From Tribonema minus (lineage: Eukaryota > Sar > Xanthophyceae > Tribonematales > Tribonemataceae), in NCBI GenBank assembly GCA_017506865.1, contig JAFCMP010000523.1, positions 186,001 through 250,000 of the forward strand: a DNA stretch of 64,000 nucleotides. Reading direction: 5' to 3'. Under the pieces are notes generated by a model, which worked only from the letters and a program-made list of their open reading frames with translations, was not told the origin of the DNA and did no database searches. Each line of letters begins with the position of its first letter. Position 1 is the stretch's first letter. The position numbers and the translations under genes are program-made. Shown piece by piece: positions 63,393-64,000 of the stretch.

Positions 63393-64000
63393 GTGCGGCA
63401 GCTCTATGTACGGAGGCGTTACAGTGCAAGCGCAGCAGGCAGCTAGCTGCACTGCGTCCCACGACTAAGGGGGGATGAGCGTGTCCACTCCACAGCTTTG
63501 CTCAACAGGCAATTGTACTGTATACAAGGGCACACAAATGACGTCTATGCTCTCACATTGTATCCAGCAATATTGGCCAAGCCTTTGCCCTGGGCCACGC
63601 ACCGCATTGCGCCCCGCAGTTGCCCAAGCGCCTCTAAGATCATCCCGTTGCCGATTGGCGCTGGTATTAGCATCAGCACATCGTCGCGCATGCCCGAGGC
63701 TGTCCAGCGACTATGATAGTGATCGCTGAGGCGAGCAACGACGTCAGTGCTCATCACTGGACAGTGTCGCCAAGCGCCGCGTCCCACTATAAGCTATTAT
63801 ACATACCCCCCTCTGGTGTACATGCAGGTGCACATATGTACAGGCACTGCTGACGTGCGCTCATGAACCGGGCAGTGGCGCCTATCATATTCAGTGCAGC
63901 TCATGAGAGGCACACCCCGTTGCAGCGCCGAATGAGGCGCGCTAGTAGGTCTCGTGCGTGCCGGGTTGGCCTGTGATGCACAGGACGCCTGAGTGGTGGC
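63393..64000. other. Right-edge stretch, nothing recognised
   Basis: There are short frames in several phases, none with recognisable sequence or a convincing splice pattern. A gene continuing past the edge cannot be excluded. Confidence 0.3.

Overview
The window looks like nuclear DNA of a GC-rich unicellular eukaryote, most likely a core chlorophyte green alga. The reasons are compact genes split by GT-AG introns, long runs of Ala, Gln and Gly in coding exons, candidate TGTAA-type polyadenylation signals a short way past three of the gene ends, and plant/algal-type regulators (a three-repeat MYB, a MEKK-like kinase, a SWI3 subunit). The lineage is an inference. No bacterial features, rRNA, CRISPR array or convincing tRNA was seen.

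Region 1 (about 0-26.4 kb) is almost entirely mobile DNA. Four near-identical copies of a 5.5-kb single-ORF non-LTR retrotransposon lie on the minus strand. The order in the ORF is zinc-binding Cys/His motifs, an RGG/Ser-rich spacer, reverse transcriptase with a YMDD box, a long poly-Ala linker, a CCHC motif and a restriction-like endonuclease-type C-terminus. Copy 2 (6563-12079) has an uninterrupted 1779-codon ORF. Copies 1, 3 and 4 are broken by a MITE, a stop, a 554-bp deletion or single-base frameshifts. Between copies 3 and 4 lie two families of short non-autonomous elements. Insertions of several of these elements are flanked by 7-13-bp target duplications that begin with GTAC, and the main element and one short family end in AATAAAA(A). 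Because GTAC is palindromic, insertions from both strands have built inverted repeats. Fossil micro-insertions of only 9-27 nt with the same signature occur at 26.1, 46.2 and 63.4 kb.

Region 2 (27.4-31.5 kb, minus strand) is a four-exon SAM-domain MEKK-type protein kinase (1019 aa as modelled). Region 3 (31.5-37.7 kb) is gene-poor: decayed relics of the same retrotransposon and two tandem-repeat blocks. Region 4 (38.1-44.7 kb, minus) is a three-exon R1R2R3-MYB gene with a C-terminal Gln-rich exon of about 1030 residues. Region 5 (46.7-55.1 kb, minus) is a 12-exon SWI3/SMARCC-type chromatin-remodelling subunit with SWIRM, SANT and a C-terminal coiled coil. Most of its exons are short and were reconstructed from splice phase and family motifs. 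Region 6 (56.2-62.4 kb, plus) is a gene of unknown function transcribed divergently from SWI3, with a duplicated exon. The last 1.1 kb holds no recognised gene.

The host genes are regulators (signalling kinase, cell-cycle-type MYB, SWI/SNF subunit), but nothing in the sequence links them functionally. The most novel content is the GTAC-anchored retrotransposition system and its short parasites.
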